In this document: in pieces, positions 1-7,404 of the stretch
How positions within the stretch are numbered: the first letter of the stretch is position 1
Layout of the letters: every line of letters begins with the position of its first letter
Assembly: GCA_945947685.1 (NCBI GenBank)
Contig: CAMEYT010000003.1
Span: 1-11,233, forward strand
Reading direction: 5' to 3'
Source of the DNA: an uncultured Bacillota bacterium
Lineage (GTDB): Bacteria > Bacillota > Clostridia > Christensenellales > UBA1242
Length of the DNA: 11,233 nt
Program-made: the position numbers and the translations under genes
The notes under the pieces: generated by a model
Seen by the model: only the letters and a program-made list of their open reading frames with translations
Databases searched by the model: none
Told to the model about the DNA's origin: nothing

Positions 1-397
1 TGGAACACTGATTAGAACTGCTATGGCAAGTGGATTTAATGAAATTTATTTAATTGATTCTGTTAATGAAACAAATTCAAAGATGATACGAAGCAGTGCT
101 GGTGCATGCTTTAATGTTAAATTATACTCACTTTCGAGAGAGGAGTTTGTATCTAAAGCGAAAGAATGGCAGTTAAATTTATTAAAAACAGATATGTTAG
201 GTATTAACATATTTAAATATAAAACAAATCAAGTGGTTGGAGTTGTTATAGGTAACGAAGGGAAAGGAGTTTCAAAAGATATCTCTTCAATATGTAATGA
301 GGTTGTTAGCATTCCTATGAAACCAGGGATTGAAAGTTTAAATGCTGGTGTAAGTGGTGCAATAATAATGTATGAAATAAACAAAGATAAATTTTAG
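1..397 (+). CDS. SpoU/TrmH-family RNA 2'-O-methyltransferase (RlmB-like), 5'-truncated
   Basis: This is the C-terminal part of a SAM-dependent ribose 2'-O-methyltransferase of the SpoU (SPOUT) superfamily, acting on rRNA or tRNA in the cytoplasm. The frame is open from base 2, and the codons before the first visible ATG (base 23) already read GTLIRTAMASGF. That is the family's first motif (N-x-G-x-x-x-R-T-A), so the gene starts left of the window and the ATG at 23 is internal. The second motif (VVIGNEGKGVS) and the third (IPMKPGIESLNAGVSGAI) form the trefoil-knot SAM site and are intact. The stop TAG (395-397) overlaps the AGGAGG ribosome site of yebC, so the two genes are co-transcribed and probably coupled. 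Family assignment is secure; RlmB rather than another SpoU member is a guess, because the N-terminal substrate-binding domain is missing. Confidence 0.85.
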   Translation, partial: GTLIRTAMASGFNEIYLIDSVNETNSKMIRSSAGACFNVKLYSLSREEFVSKAKEWQLNLLKTDMLGINIFKYKTNQVVGVVIGNEGKGVSKDISSICNEVVSIPMKPGIESLNAGVSGAIIMYEINKDKF

Positions 398-407
398 GAG
401 GTAAAGG

Positions 408-1154
408 ATGTCAGGACATAGTAAATGGCATAATATTCAAAATACAAAAGGTAAAGCAGATGCAGCTAGGAGTAAAATTTTTACAAAGATTTCAAGGGAA
501 ATTGCTGTAGCTGTTAAATTAGGTGGCTCAAATCCAGCAAACAACGCAAAGCTTGCATCGTTGATTACTAAGGCCAAACAAAATAATATTCCGAATGATA
601 ACATTGATAGAACAATCAAGAAAGCTTCAGGTGAACTTGGTAGCGTAAACTATGAATCTTGCACATATGAAGGTTATGGTGTTGGTGGCTCAGCTGTCAT
701 TGTTGAGTGCTTAACAGATAATAAAAACAGAACAGCCGGGGATGTTCGCCATGCTTTTGATAAGTTTGGAGGAAGTTTGGGTGCAACAGGTTGTGTTTCA
801 TATTTATTCCAAAGAAAAGGTGTTATCGTAATTCCTCGTGTTGAAGGGCTTGATTCAGATATGCTTATGTTAGATGCATTGGATGCTGGAGCAGTTGATG
901 TTCAAGAATATGACGATGAAGTTGAAGTAATTACAACTCCTAATGATGTTCAAACTGTCAATGAAAAACTTGAAAAAGCAGGGTATAATAGCTTCTCCGC
1001 AGAAGTATGTTTAGTTCCAGATAATTATGTTGATTTAGATGAAACTAAAATGGCTACATTTATGAGAATGCTTGATATGTTGAACGATTTAGATGATGTT
1101 CAGGAAGTTTATCATAATGTTAATCTTCCAGAGAATGATGATGAAGAAGAATAA
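408..1154 (+). CDS. yebC: YebC/PmpR family protein (translation factor or transcriptional regulator)
   Basis: This is a full-length YebC-family cytoplasmic protein of 248 residues, the normal size. The signature N-terminus MSGHSKWHNIQNTKGKADA is followed by the three-domain YebC fold. Conserved stretches include KAKQNNIPNDNIDRTIKKA and the segment YEGYGVGGSAVIVECLTDN. The protein ends in a short acidic tail (NDDEEE). The family was long annotated as transcriptional regulators (PmpR). More recent work on family members points to a ribosome-associated role in relieving stalling, for example at proline-rich sequences; which applies here cannot be told from sequence. The start is set by AGGAGG at 396-401, six bases before the ATG, lying on the stop codon of the upstream methyltransferase gene. 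An intrinsic terminator follows at 1162-1185, so yebC is separated from the ruv genes, although it commonly neighbours ruvC. Confidence 0.95.
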   Translation: MSGHSKWHNIQNTKGKADAARSKIFTKISREIAVAVKLGGSNPANNAKLASLITKAKQNNIPNDNIDRTIKKASGELGSVNYESCTYEGYGVGGSAVIVECLTDNKNRTAGDVRHAFDKFGGSLGATGCVSYLFQRKGVIVIPRVEGLDSDMLMLDALDAGAVDVQEYDDEVEVITTPNDVQTVNEKLEKAGYNSFSAEVCLVPDNYVDLDETKMATFMRMLDMLNDLDDVQEVYHNVNLPENDDEEE

Positions 1155-1161
1155 TGAAAAT

Positions 1162-1185
1162 GAAGAGAAACATCTCTTCTTTTTT
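1162..1185 (+). terminator. Intrinsic terminator after yebC
   Basis: A 7-bp perfect stem (GAAGAGA 1162-1168, TCTCTTC 1173-1179) with a four-base loop AACA is followed at once by six T residues (1180-1185). It starts eight bases after the yebC stop. It should end the methyltransferase-yebC transcript and makes ruvC dependent on its own promoter. Confidence 0.85.
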
Positions 1186-1260
1186 ATGTAGTAGAAAATG
1201 TTATTTGGCGACAAATTTTGAGTTTTACATTAGAGAGAATTCAAGAGTAATAGTAAATAG

Positions 1261-1279
1261 TTGCAATAAAATTTTGCAA
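1261..1279. repeat. Paired TTGCAA palindromes upstream of the ruvC promoter
   Basis: Two copies of the self-complementary hexamer TTGCAA (1261-1266 and 1274-1279) are separated by seven bases, giving a 19-bp inverted repeat. It lies 22 bp upstream of the proposed -35 of ruvC. It could be a protein-binding site or chance in AT-rich DNA. It does not resemble a LexA box. Confidence 0.3.
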
Positions 1280-1301
1280 AAATTTATCAATGCTATTTTA
1301 T

Positions 1302-1330
1302 TTGACTTATTTTATATAATGGTGTAAACT
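1302..1330 (+). promoter_or_regulatory. Sigma-A-type promoter of ruvC (leaderless transcript predicted)
   Basis: The -35 is TTGACT (1302-1307) and, after 17 bp, the -10 is TAAACT (1325-1330). The predicted transcription start falls at or next to the ruvC ATG (1337), so the mRNA would have essentially no 5' leader. A better-looking TATAAT sits at 1315-1320 but lacks a -35 at proper spacing. Using it would still leave a leader of only about 10 bases. Confidence 0.6.
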
Positions 1331-1336
1331 AAAACT

Positions 1337-1825
1337 ATGATAATTTTAGGAATAGACCCAGGGTATGCAATAGTCGGTTATGGAGTGATAGATAATTCTA
1401 GAAATAATGCCGTGATTGACTATGGAGTAATTACAACACCAAAAGAAGATTCAATCGCAGTAAGATTAAAGACGATAGAAGACGGCTTAATTTATCTAAT
1501 AGAAAAATATAAGCCTGAAGTCCTTGCTATTGAAGAGCTTTTTTATTTTAAGAATCAAAAAACTGTAATTCCAGTTGCTGAAGCAAGAGGTGTAATTCTA
1601 TTAACTTGTCAAAAGTATATAGGGAAAATTTATGAATATACGCCACTTCAAATAAAACAAGCTTTGACAGGTGTAGGAAGGGCAGATAAGGCACAAGTTC
1701 AGTTTATGGTTAAGACTATCTTAGGGCTAAAATCAATCCCAAAGCCAGATGATGCTGCTGATGCTTTAGCTGTTGCACTTTGTCATAGTCAAACAAGTCC
1801 AAGGTTGAATATAAATCAAGTTTAA
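1337..1825 (+). CDS. ruvC: Crossover junction endodeoxyribonuclease RuvC
   Basis: RuvC is the Holliday-junction resolvase that cuts four-way DNA junctions as a dimer together with the RuvAB branch-migration motor. At 162 residues it has normal length. The N-terminus IILGIDPGYAIVGYGVI is canonical and carries catalytic D7. The other carboxylates are E66 (in AIEELF) and D139/D142 (in KPDDAADALAVA), so the RNase H-fold active site is complete. The start at 1337 matches the family start exactly, yet no Shine-Dalgarno sequence precedes it, and the promoter sits so close that the message is probably leaderless. The gene leads the ruvC-ruvA-ruvB-queA-tgt run; its stop TAA (1823-1825) overlaps the AAGGAG ribosome site of ruvA. 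No LexA-type operator is visible upstream, so SOS control is not supported by sequence. RuvC is generally lacking in Bacilli, which helps place the organism in Clostridia. Confidence 0.96.
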   Translation: MIILGIDPGYAIVGYGVIDNSRNNAVIDYGVITTPKEDSIAVRLKTIEDGLIYLIEKYKPEVLAIEELFYFKNQKTVIPVAEARGVILLTCQKYIGKIYEYTPLQIKQALTGVGRADKAQVQFMVKTILGLKSIPKPDDAADALAVALCHSQTSPRLNINQV

Positions 1826-1834
1826 GGAGTGAAA

Positions 1835-2428
1835 ATGATAGCATTTTTAGTAGGAATAGTTGAGGAAAAAAGAGAAGGCATTTTGGTAATGAATGTCAAT
1901 GGTGTTGGATATGAACTATGTATATCTAATAATTCTTTAGTTGCTCTTCCACAAATTGGAGAAACAACAAAAGTATTAACATATATGGCTGTTAGAGAAG
2001 ACGGCGTATCCCTCTTCGGATTTACTTCAAGAGAAGAAAAAGATCTGTTTTTAAAATTAATAACTGTAAGTGGAGTTGGTCCTAAATTAGCACTTTCTGT
2101 CTTGTCAGGAATGAGTATATCTGATTTAACGATAGCAATCAATAGAGAAGAGGTTAATCGTCTTGCAAAAATTAAGGGATTAGGTAAAAAAACAGCTGAA
2201 AGAATATGCTTAGAACTTAAAGACAAAGTTAATTCTATGATTCTTCCTCTTGAAATGGGGGGAATCCCAGTTGAAATTGATGAAGAGGCCGTAAATATAG
2301 CTACTGAAACACTTATTTCACTTGGAATTAATAAAAATGAGGCATATAGATTAGCAAGGTCATATGCAAAAGATGGGGCTACAGCAGAAGAGATTATATC
2401 AAAAGCGTTAAGGGGGTATAGATCATAA
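1835..2428 (+). CDS. ruvA: Holliday junction branch migration protein RuvA
   Basis: RuvA is the junction-binding subunit that holds the Holliday junction in a flat square form and loads the RuvB motor. The product is 197 residues, as usual. It has an N-terminal OB-fold domain (about 1-62, ending near LFGFTSREEKDLF). Two helix-hairpin-helix motifs follow, VSGVGPKLAL and IKGLGKKTAERI. After a flexible linker comes the C-terminal RuvB-binding three-helix domain (about 148-197, NIATETLISLGINKNEAYRLA). The start chosen is the ATG at 1835, giving MIAFLVG, the family N-terminus. AAGGAG at 1824-1829 lies five bases upstream. The in-frame GTG at 1829 overlaps that ribosome site and is rejected. The stop (2426-2428) overlaps the ruvB ATG by one base (TAATG), so ruvA and ruvB are translationally coupled. 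Confidence 0.96.
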   Translation: MIAFLVGIVEEKREGILVMNVNGVGYELCISNNSLVALPQIGETTKVLTYMAVREDGVSLFGFTSREEKDLFLKLITVSGVGPKLALSVLSGMSISDLTIAINREEVNRLAKIKGLGKKTAERICLELKDKVNSMILPLEMGGIPVEIDEEAVNIATETLISLGINKNEAYRLARSYAKDGATAEEIISKALRGYRS

Positions 2429-3435
2429 TGATGGAAGAAGATAGATTTATAACTAGCACAAAAAATATGACTGATGCAGAAATTGAAAACTCGCTTAGAC
2501 CGACAACTTTTGATGAATATGTTGGACAAGAGAAGATTAAAGATAGTTTATCAGTTTATATTAAAGCAGCAAAATCAAGAAAAGAGAGCTTGGATCATGT
2601 GTTACTATATGGCCCACCGGGATTAGGAAAAACAACATTATCCCATATCATTGCAAATGAAATGGGTTCACAATTTAAGATTACATCAGGACCTGCAATA
2701 GAGCACGCTGCAGATTTAGCGGCTATCTTAACAAATTTGAACGATAATGATGTTTTATTTATCGACGAAATTCACAGATTAAATAAAACTGTTGAAGAAA
2801 TTTTATATCCAGCAATGGAAGACTTTGCATTAGATTTTATTGTTGGGAAAGGCCCTTCAGCAAAAAATATGAGATTGGCAATTCGTCCTTTTACTTTGAT
2901 TGGAGCAACAACCCGTGCAGGAATGCTTTCAAATCCATTGAGAGATAGATTTGGGGTCGTTTGCAGATTAGAATTATATCAACCTGAAGAATTGCAAACA
3001 ATTATTGAAAGATCGGCTAGAATATTAAATATTTCTATCGCTCCAGAAGCTAGTTTAGATATTGCTAAACGTTCTAGGGGAACTCCTAGAATTGCAAACA
3101 GATTACTGAAAAGAGTAAGGGATTATGCACAAGTTATTGGTGAAGGAAAAATTACTAAAGAAATAGCAGATAAAACTCTTAAAATTATGGAAATTGATAA
3201 CTTAGGACTTGACTTCATTGATAGAAAAATCTTAACATCGATAATTAAAAAGTTTGGAGGTGGTCCTGTTGGACTTGAAACTCTAGCAGCTACAATCTCA
3301 GAAGATTCAAGCACGATTGAAGATGTTTATGAGCCTTATTTATTACAATTAGGTTTCATTGCTAGAACACCAAGGGGAAGAGTAGCCCTTGAACCAGCAT
3401 ATAAGCATATGGGGATAGAATATATAAGCAAATGA
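2428..3435 (+). CDS. ruvB: Holliday junction branch migration helicase RuvB
   Basis: RuvB is the hexameric AAA+ ATPase that pumps DNA through RuvA-bound Holliday junctions. The 335-residue product is complete. It has a Walker A GPPGLGKTT at 62-70, a Walker B FIDEIHRL at 111-118, sensor 1 GATTR at 159-163, an arginine-finger region in NPLRDRFG around 169-176, and sensor 2 RGTPRIANRLL at 217-227. The C-terminal winged helix contains GGGPVGLETLAA (277-288) and GRVALEPAY. The ATG at 2428 overlaps the ruvA stop. A second ATG follows immediately, but AGGGGG at 2411-2416 is better spaced (11 bases) for the first. The stop TGA shares four bases with the queA start (ATGA), so translation is coupled across ruvA, ruvB and queA. 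Confidence 0.97.
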   Translation: MMEEDRFITSTKNMTDAEIENSLRPTTFDEYVGQEKIKDSLSVYIKAAKSRKESLDHVLLYGPPGLGKTTLSHIIANEMGSQFKITSGPAIEHAADLAAILTNLNDNDVLFIDEIHRLNKTVEEILYPAMEDFALDFIVGKGPSAKNMRLAIRPFTLIGATTRAGMLSNPLRDRFGVVCRLELYQPEELQTIIERSARILNISIAPEASLDIAKRSRGTPRIANRLLKRVRDYAQVIGEGKITKEIADKTLKIMEIDNLGLDFIDRKILTSIIKKFGGGPVGLETLAATISEDSSTIEDVYEPYLLQLGFIARTPRGRVALEPAYKHMGIEYISK

Positions 3436-4472
3436 AAGAAATAGAAGATAAAAAATATTTAAAAAGCACATATTATTATGATTTACCAGAGGAATTAATA
3501 GCACAAACTCCAGTTGAGCCAAGAGATCATTCGCGGCTTTTAGTATATAATCGAAAAACTGGGGAGATTTTTCATCAACATTTTTATGATATAGTAAATT
3601 ATTTAAAAAAAGGGGATGTCCTTGTAATCAATAATACAAGAGTTTTGCCTGCTAGATTGATAGGATATAAAGATACTGGAGCAAAAATTGAGATTTTACT
3701 TCAAAAAAGAATAAATCTAACTGATTGGGATGTAATTGCAAAACCTACAAAAAGATTAAAAGTTGGCACAAAGGTATCTTTTAGCAGAGATTTAGCTTGT
3801 TATATCACTGAAATTGGAGAATATGGCTGCTGTAAAGTAAAATTTGAATTTGAAGGAGTTTTTGAACATAGACTATCAGAAGTTGGAACAATGCCTTTAC
3901 CTCCATATATCCACGAGAAACTTAAAGATAAAGAAAGATATCAGACGGTTTATTCGAAAATTGAAGGATCAAGTGCAGCTCCAACGGCAGGATTACATTT
4001 TACAAAAGAATTGCTGGCAAAAATCCGTGATATGGGAGTTGAAATTGTTGAAGTCCTACTACATGTTGGGTTAGGAACTTTTCGTCCTGTTAAAGAAGAT
4101 AACATTTTAAATCATAAAATGCATTCGGAATTTATTGAAATGACAGAAAGTAATGCAGAAATTATAAATAAAGCAAAAAAAGAGGGGCGTAGAGTTATTG
4201 CCGTAGGAACGACAAGTATCAGAGTTCTTGAAAGCTGTGCGAAAGATGGACTCATTCTTCCTCAAAAAAGAGAGACAAATATCTTTATATATCCAGGCTA
4301 TAAATTTCAAATTGTTGATGCATTAATTACAAATTTTCATCTTCCGGAAAGCACATTAATTATGCTTGTTTCAGCTTTTTGTGGAATAAAAGAAACTATT
4401 AATATATATAATGTGGCAGTAAAGGAGAGATATAGATTCTTTAGTTTTGGGGATGCGTGTTTTTTCTATTAA
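3432..4472 (+). CDS. queA: S-adenosylmethionine:tRNA ribosyltransferase-isomerase QueA
   Basis: QueA carries out the penultimate step of queuosine biosynthesis: it moves and isomerises the ribosyl group of S-adenosylmethionine onto the preQ1 base already in tRNA, making epoxyqueuosine. The 346-residue product shows the family blocks YDLPEELIAQTPVEPRD (16-32), LVINNTRVLPARLIG (64-78), EGSSAAPTAGLHFT (178-191), HVGLGTFRPV (211-220), GRRVIAVGTTSIRVLES (252-268) and DALITNFHLPESTLIMLVSAF (two overlapping parts within 296-316). The C-terminus ends in the usual YRFFSFGDA stretch. The N-terminus is about ten residues longer than many homologues. The start is fixed by the ATGA overlap with ruvB, and no in-frame ATG is nearer the conserved region. 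There is no ribosome site of its own at good spacing, so initiation probably relies on coupling to ruvB. tgt, the enzyme two chemical steps upstream, is encoded next. Confidence 0.96.
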   Translation: MKEIEDKKYLKSTYYYDLPEELIAQTPVEPRDHSRLLVYNRKTGEIFHQHFYDIVNYLKKGDVLVINNTRVLPARLIGYKDTGAKIEILLQKRINLTDWDVIAKPTKRLKVGTKVSFSRDLACYITEIGEYGCCKVKFEFEGVFEHRLSEVGTMPLPPYIHEKLKDKERYQTVYSKIEGSSAAPTAGLHFTKELLAKIRDMGVEIVEVLLHVGLGTFRPVKEDNILNHKMHSEFIEMTESNAEIINKAKKEGRRVIAVGTTSIRVLESCAKDGLILPQKRETNIFIYPGYKFQIVDALITNFHLPESTLIMLVSAFCGIKETINIYNVAVKERYRFFSFGDACFFY

Positions 4473-4525
4473 AATGAATATATTGTAGCAATTATTAAAG
4501 AATAAATACTATATATAGGAGAATT

Positions 4526-5641
4526 ATGAGTAATAAGTTTAGTTTTGAAGTTATAAAAGAATGTCCAAAGACTGGTGCAAGAGCGGGGATTTTTCATACT
4601 CCACATGGAGATATATTAACTCCGGTATTTATGCCTGTTGGAACTCAAGCAACAGTAAAAGGTCTTAAAGTAGAAGATTTAAAAAATCTTAATGCACAAA
4701 TTATACTATCAAATACATATCATTTATATTTAAGACCGGGCGAAGATATAGTAAAAAGAGCCGGAGGATTACATAAATTTATGAATTGGGATAGGCCAAT
4801 TTTGACAGATAGCGGCGGATTCCAAGTTTTTTCATTATCCGATTTAAGAAAAGTAACAGATGATGGAGTGGAATTTAGATCTCACTTAAATGGAGCAAAG
4901 CACTTTATTACTCCTGAAAAATGTATGGAAATTCAACACGCTTTAGGTGCGGATATAATTATGGCTTTTGATCAATGTACTGAAGCAGGAGCTTCTTATG
5001 CAGAAGCAGTAGAGGCAAAGAGAAAAACGAAAATGTGGCTTGAAAGATGTTATAAGGCGCATAATAATGAAAATCAAATGTTATTCCCAATTATTCAAGG
5101 CAATATATATAACGATTTAAGAGCACAATGTGTGCAAGATTGCTTGCCTTACGCAAAGTGTGGAATTGCCATTGGAGGACTGTCTGTTGGAGAAGAAAAA
5201 GAGGTAATGTATGATGTATTGGACCACTTACAACCTTTACTTCCAAAAGAGCAGCCTCATTATTTGATGGGAGTAGGTTCGCCAGATTGTCTCATTGAAG
5301 GATTCGCACGAGGAATTGATATGATGGATTGTGTTCTCCCAACAAGAATTGCAAGAAATGGGACCGCATTTAGTAGAACGGGAAGGATGGTGCTTAAAAA
5401 TGCAAAATACAAAGATGATTTCACCCCTTTGGATGAAGAATGCGACTGCTATTGCTGTAAGCATTATTCAAGAGCGTATTTAAGACATCTTATTAATGCT
5501 GATGAAATGCTTGGTGGAGAATTATTAAGTATTCATAATTTAAGATTTTTAACAAGGCTTGCTGAACAATGTAGACAGGCAATTTTAGAAGATAGATTCC
5601 CAGAATTTAAAGAAAATTTTTTAAAGAATTATAAATTTTAG
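4526..5641 (+). CDS. tgt: Queuine/preQ1 tRNA-guanine transglycosylase Tgt
   Basis: Tgt exchanges guanine-34 in the anticodon of Asp, Asn, His and Tyr tRNAs for preQ1, the entry of queuosine precursor into tRNA; QueA then acts on the product. The TIM-barrel enzyme is complete at 371 residues. The base-binding loop TDSGGFQVFS holds general base D95, and GIDMMDCVLPTR holds the likely nucleophile D268. The zinc site is C306, C308, C311 and H337 (in CDCYCC and SIHNL). GGLSVGE (217-223) and the N-terminal PVFMPVGTQATVKG are also typical. The ATG at 4526 has AGGAGA at 4517-4522. The gene lies 53 bp after queA with no clear promoter or terminator between, so both are probably one transcript. yajC-secD-secF, which often follow tgt, do not follow here. 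No queuosine-precursor synthesis gene (queC, D, E or F) is in the window. Confidence 0.97.
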   Translation: MSNKFSFEVIKECPKTGARAGIFHTPHGDILTPVFMPVGTQATVKGLKVEDLKNLNAQIILSNTYHLYLRPGEDIVKRAGGLHKFMNWDRPILTDSGGFQVFSLSDLRKVTDDGVEFRSHLNGAKHFITPEKCMEIQHALGADIIMAFDQCTEAGASYAEAVEAKRKTKMWLERCYKAHNNENQMLFPIIQGNIYNDLRAQCVQDCLPYAKCGIAIGGLSVGEEKEVMYDVLDHLQPLLPKEQPHYLMGVGSPDCLIEGFARGIDMMDCVLPTRIARNGTAFSRTGRMVLKNAKYKDDFTPLDEECDCYCCKHYSRAYLRHLINADEMLGGELLSIHNLRFLTRLAEQCRQAILEDRFPEFKENFLKNYKF

Positions 5642-5670
5642 TTATATAAATATAACATAATAGTCCTTAA

Positions 5671-5704
5671 ATATGGTTTATAATATTATAATCATATGTT
5701 TTTT
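5671..5704 (+). terminator. Probable AT-rich intrinsic terminator after tgt
   Basis: An 8-bp stem (ATATGGTT 5671-5678 with AATCATAT 5690-5697, one G-T wobble) encloses an AT-rich 11-base loop that can itself pair. It is followed by GTTTTTT (T-run 5699-5704). The stem is weak in GC, but position after tgt and before the rny promoter fits the end of the ruv-queA-tgt transcript. Confidence 0.5.
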
Positions 5705-5731
5705 CTGTAAAAATTTATTAGTTAAAAGCAT

Positions 5732-5760
5732 TTGACATATTAATTTTAATGTTGTATAAT
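5732..5760 (+). promoter_or_regulatory. Consensus sigma-A promoter of rny
   Basis: A perfect -35 TTGACA (5732-5737), a 17-bp spacer and a perfect -10 TATAAT (5755-5760). Transcription should start at about 5767-5768, about 45 bases before the ribosome-site-supported ATG of rny and exactly at the foot of a hairpin. Confidence 0.9.
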
Positions 5761-5767
5761 CAAAATG

Positions 5768-5794
5768 ATGATTGATTATTTTACAATTAATCAT
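5768..5794 (+). promoter_or_regulatory. Predicted 5'-terminal mRNA hairpin in the rny leader
   Basis: ATGATTGATT (5768-5777) pairs with AATTAATCAT (5785-5794) through ten base pairs, one a G-U wobble, around the loop ATTTTAC. Its first base coincides with the predicted transcription start, so the rny mRNA would begin with a closed stem. It ends six bases before the ribosome site AAGGGG (5800-5805). A 5' stem can shield a message from 5'-end-dependent decay; a role in controlling RNase Y level is inference. Confidence 0.5.
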
Positions 5795-5812
5795 ATTAAA
5801 AGGGGTAAAAGT

Positions 5813-7399
5813 ATGAGTATTAGCATGATTAATGCTGTGTCTCCTGCTATTGCCGTTGTGATTGGAATCGCAGGCCTTATCGTTGGTTTAGTTGGTGGGG
5901 GTCTGTTATATAAACTTTTTGCAACAAAGAAACTTGGAAAATCTAAATCAAATGCGGTTAAGATTATCGAAGAGGCATATGCAGAAGCCAAAGCGATAAA
6001 AAAAGAAGCTATAGTAGAATCCAAAGAAGAATCACTTAAACTTAGAGAACAAGTTGAAAATGAGGTTAAAGAAAGAAGAAACGAAGCTTCAAAATTAGAG
6101 GAAAGACTTAACCAGAGAGAAGAATTTATCGAAAAGAAAGAACTTTCTATAGATAAACGTTCTGAACAACTGGAAGCTGAAAAGAAAAATATTGAAGATG
6201 AAAAACTTCAAATCAAAAAAAATCAAGAAGAAAATGAAAAATTAAAAGAGGATATTCTTAGAAAACTTGAAGAAGTTAGCAGAATGACAACAGCTGAAGC
6301 TAAAAACGAATTAGTCCAAGCTATGACTGAAGATGCTAAAAAAGAAGCAGGTTTAATTATTAAGAAAATTGAAGATGAAGCTAAAGATAATGGAGAGAAG
6401 AAAGCTAGAGAAATCGTTGCAACTGCTATTCAAAAATGTGCAACTGAATTGACTAGTGAAATGACTGTATCGGTCGTACCTCTTCCTACAGATGAAATGA
6501 AGGGCAGAATTATTGGAAGAGAGGGCAGAAACATTCGAGCAATCGAAGCAGCCACTGGTGTTGAATTGATTGTTGATGATACCCCAGAAAGTATTACAGT
6601 TTCAAGTTTTGATCCAATTAGAAGAGAAATTGCTCGTTTAAGCTTAGAAAAATTAGTCGTTGATGGAAGAATTCATCCAACTAGAATTGAAGAAATCGTA
6701 GAAAAAATGACTAAAGAAGTTGATAAATCTATTAAAGAAGCAGGGGAAAAAGCTTGCGAAAAAGTTCAGATTTATAATCTTAATCCAGAATTAGTAAAAA
6801 TTCTTGGTAGATTAAAATATAGAACAAGTTATGGTCAAAATGTTTTACAACATTCCATTGAAGTGTCTGTTATCGCTGGGTTGCTTGCAACAGAACTTGG
6901 TGCAGATGTAAAAATTGCAAAAAGAGGAGGATTCCTCCATGATATAGGGAAAGCATTAGACCATGAAATAGAAGGGACACACGTTCAAATAGGTGTAGAT
7001 TTAGCAAAAAAATACAAAGAAAGCCCAGAAGTTATTCACTGTATTGAGGCACATCATTTTAATGTTGAATTTAGAAGTATTGAAGCAGTTATTGTCCAAA
7101 TTGCTGATGCTATTTCAAGTTCTAGACCTGGAGCAAGAAGAGAGAGTTTTGAAGCATATATCAAAAGGTTACAACAACTTGAAGAAATTTCTAACAGTTT
7201 TAAGGGTGTAGAAAAGTCATTTGCCGTTCAAGCTGGAAGGGAAGTTAGAATAATTGTAAAGCCAAATGAAATTTCTGATAATGATGCTATGTTTCTTGCA
7301 AAAGATATTGCTAAGAGAATTGAAGATGAAATGCAATATCCTGGACAGATTAAAGTCAATGTTATTAGAGAATCTAGATTTACAGAAACTGCAAAATAA
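5813..7399 (+). CDS. rny: Ribonuclease Y (membrane-anchored endoribonuclease)
   Basis: RNase Y is the main mRNA-decay endonuclease of many Firmicutes, held at the inner face of the cytoplasmic membrane. The domain order is standard: one membrane helix (about residues 12-36, AVVIGIAGLIVGLVGGG), a long charged coiled coil (about 45-195), a KH RNA-binding domain with GRIIGREGRNIRAIE (231-245), and an HD metal-dependent phosphodiesterase domain with H347 and the H376-D377 pair in GFLHDIGKALDHE. The C-terminal region IADAISSSRPGARRE is also typical. The chosen start at 5813 has AAGGGG seven bases upstream and gives 528 residues. In-frame ATGs at 5765 and 5768 would add 15-16 residues, but 5765 lies before or at the predicted transcript start and neither has a ribosome site. 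The gene stands alone between its own promoter and a strong terminator. Confidence 0.96.
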   Translation: MSISMINAVSPAIAVVIGIAGLIVGLVGGGLLYKLFATKKLGKSKSNAVKIIEEAYAEAKAIKKEAIVESKEESLKLREQVENEVKERRNEASKLEERLNQREEFIEKKELSIDKRSEQLEAEKKNIEDEKLQIKKNQEENEKLKEDILRKLEEVSRMTTAEAKNELVQAMTEDAKKEAGLIIKKIEDEAKDNGEKKAREIVATAIQKCATELTSEMTVSVVPLPTDEMKGRIIGREGRNIRAIEAATGVELIVDDTPESITVSSFDPIRREIARLSLEKLVVDGRIHPTRIEEIVEKMTKEVDKSIKEAGEKACEKVQIYNLNPELVKILGRLKYRTSYGQNVLQHSIEVSVIAGLLATELGADVKIAKRGGFLHDIGKALDHEIEGTHVQIGVDLAKKYKESPEVIHCIEAHHFNVEFRSIEAVIVQIADAISSSRPGARRESFEAYIKRLQQLEEISNSFKGVEKSFAVQAGREVRIIVKPNEISDNDAMFLAKDIAKRIEDEMQYPGQIKVNVIRESRFTETAK

Positions 7400-7404
7400 T
7401 AACT

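Noticed and set aside
1302..1320. TTGACT (1302-1307) paired with TATAAT (1315-1320) as one promoter
   Set aside because: Only seven bases separate them; a sigma-A promoter needs about 16-18. TAAACT at 1325-1330 has the right spacing.
1200..1336. LexA/SOS box upstream of the ruv genes
   Set aside because: No CGAAC-N4-GTTCG-like site is present; only TTGCAA palindromes are seen.
1829..1834. GTG at 1829 as the ruvA start
   Set aside because: It overlaps the AAGGAG ribosome site, and the ATG at 1835 gives the canonical RuvA N-terminus with proper spacing.
1822..2529. A 235-codon minus-strand open frame opposite ruvA
   Set aside because: It mirrors the conserved ruvA coding sequence; the translated product is low-complexity Ser/Ile-rich and has no family features.
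3844..4074. A 76-codon open frame inside queA in another plus-strand frame
   Set aside because: It lies wholly within the well-conserved queA gene and shows no recognisable motif or ribosome site of note.
5765..5767. ATG at 5765 as the main rny start
   Set aside because: It lies at or before the predicted transcription start, with no ribosome site; 5813 has AAGGGG and the usual N-terminus.
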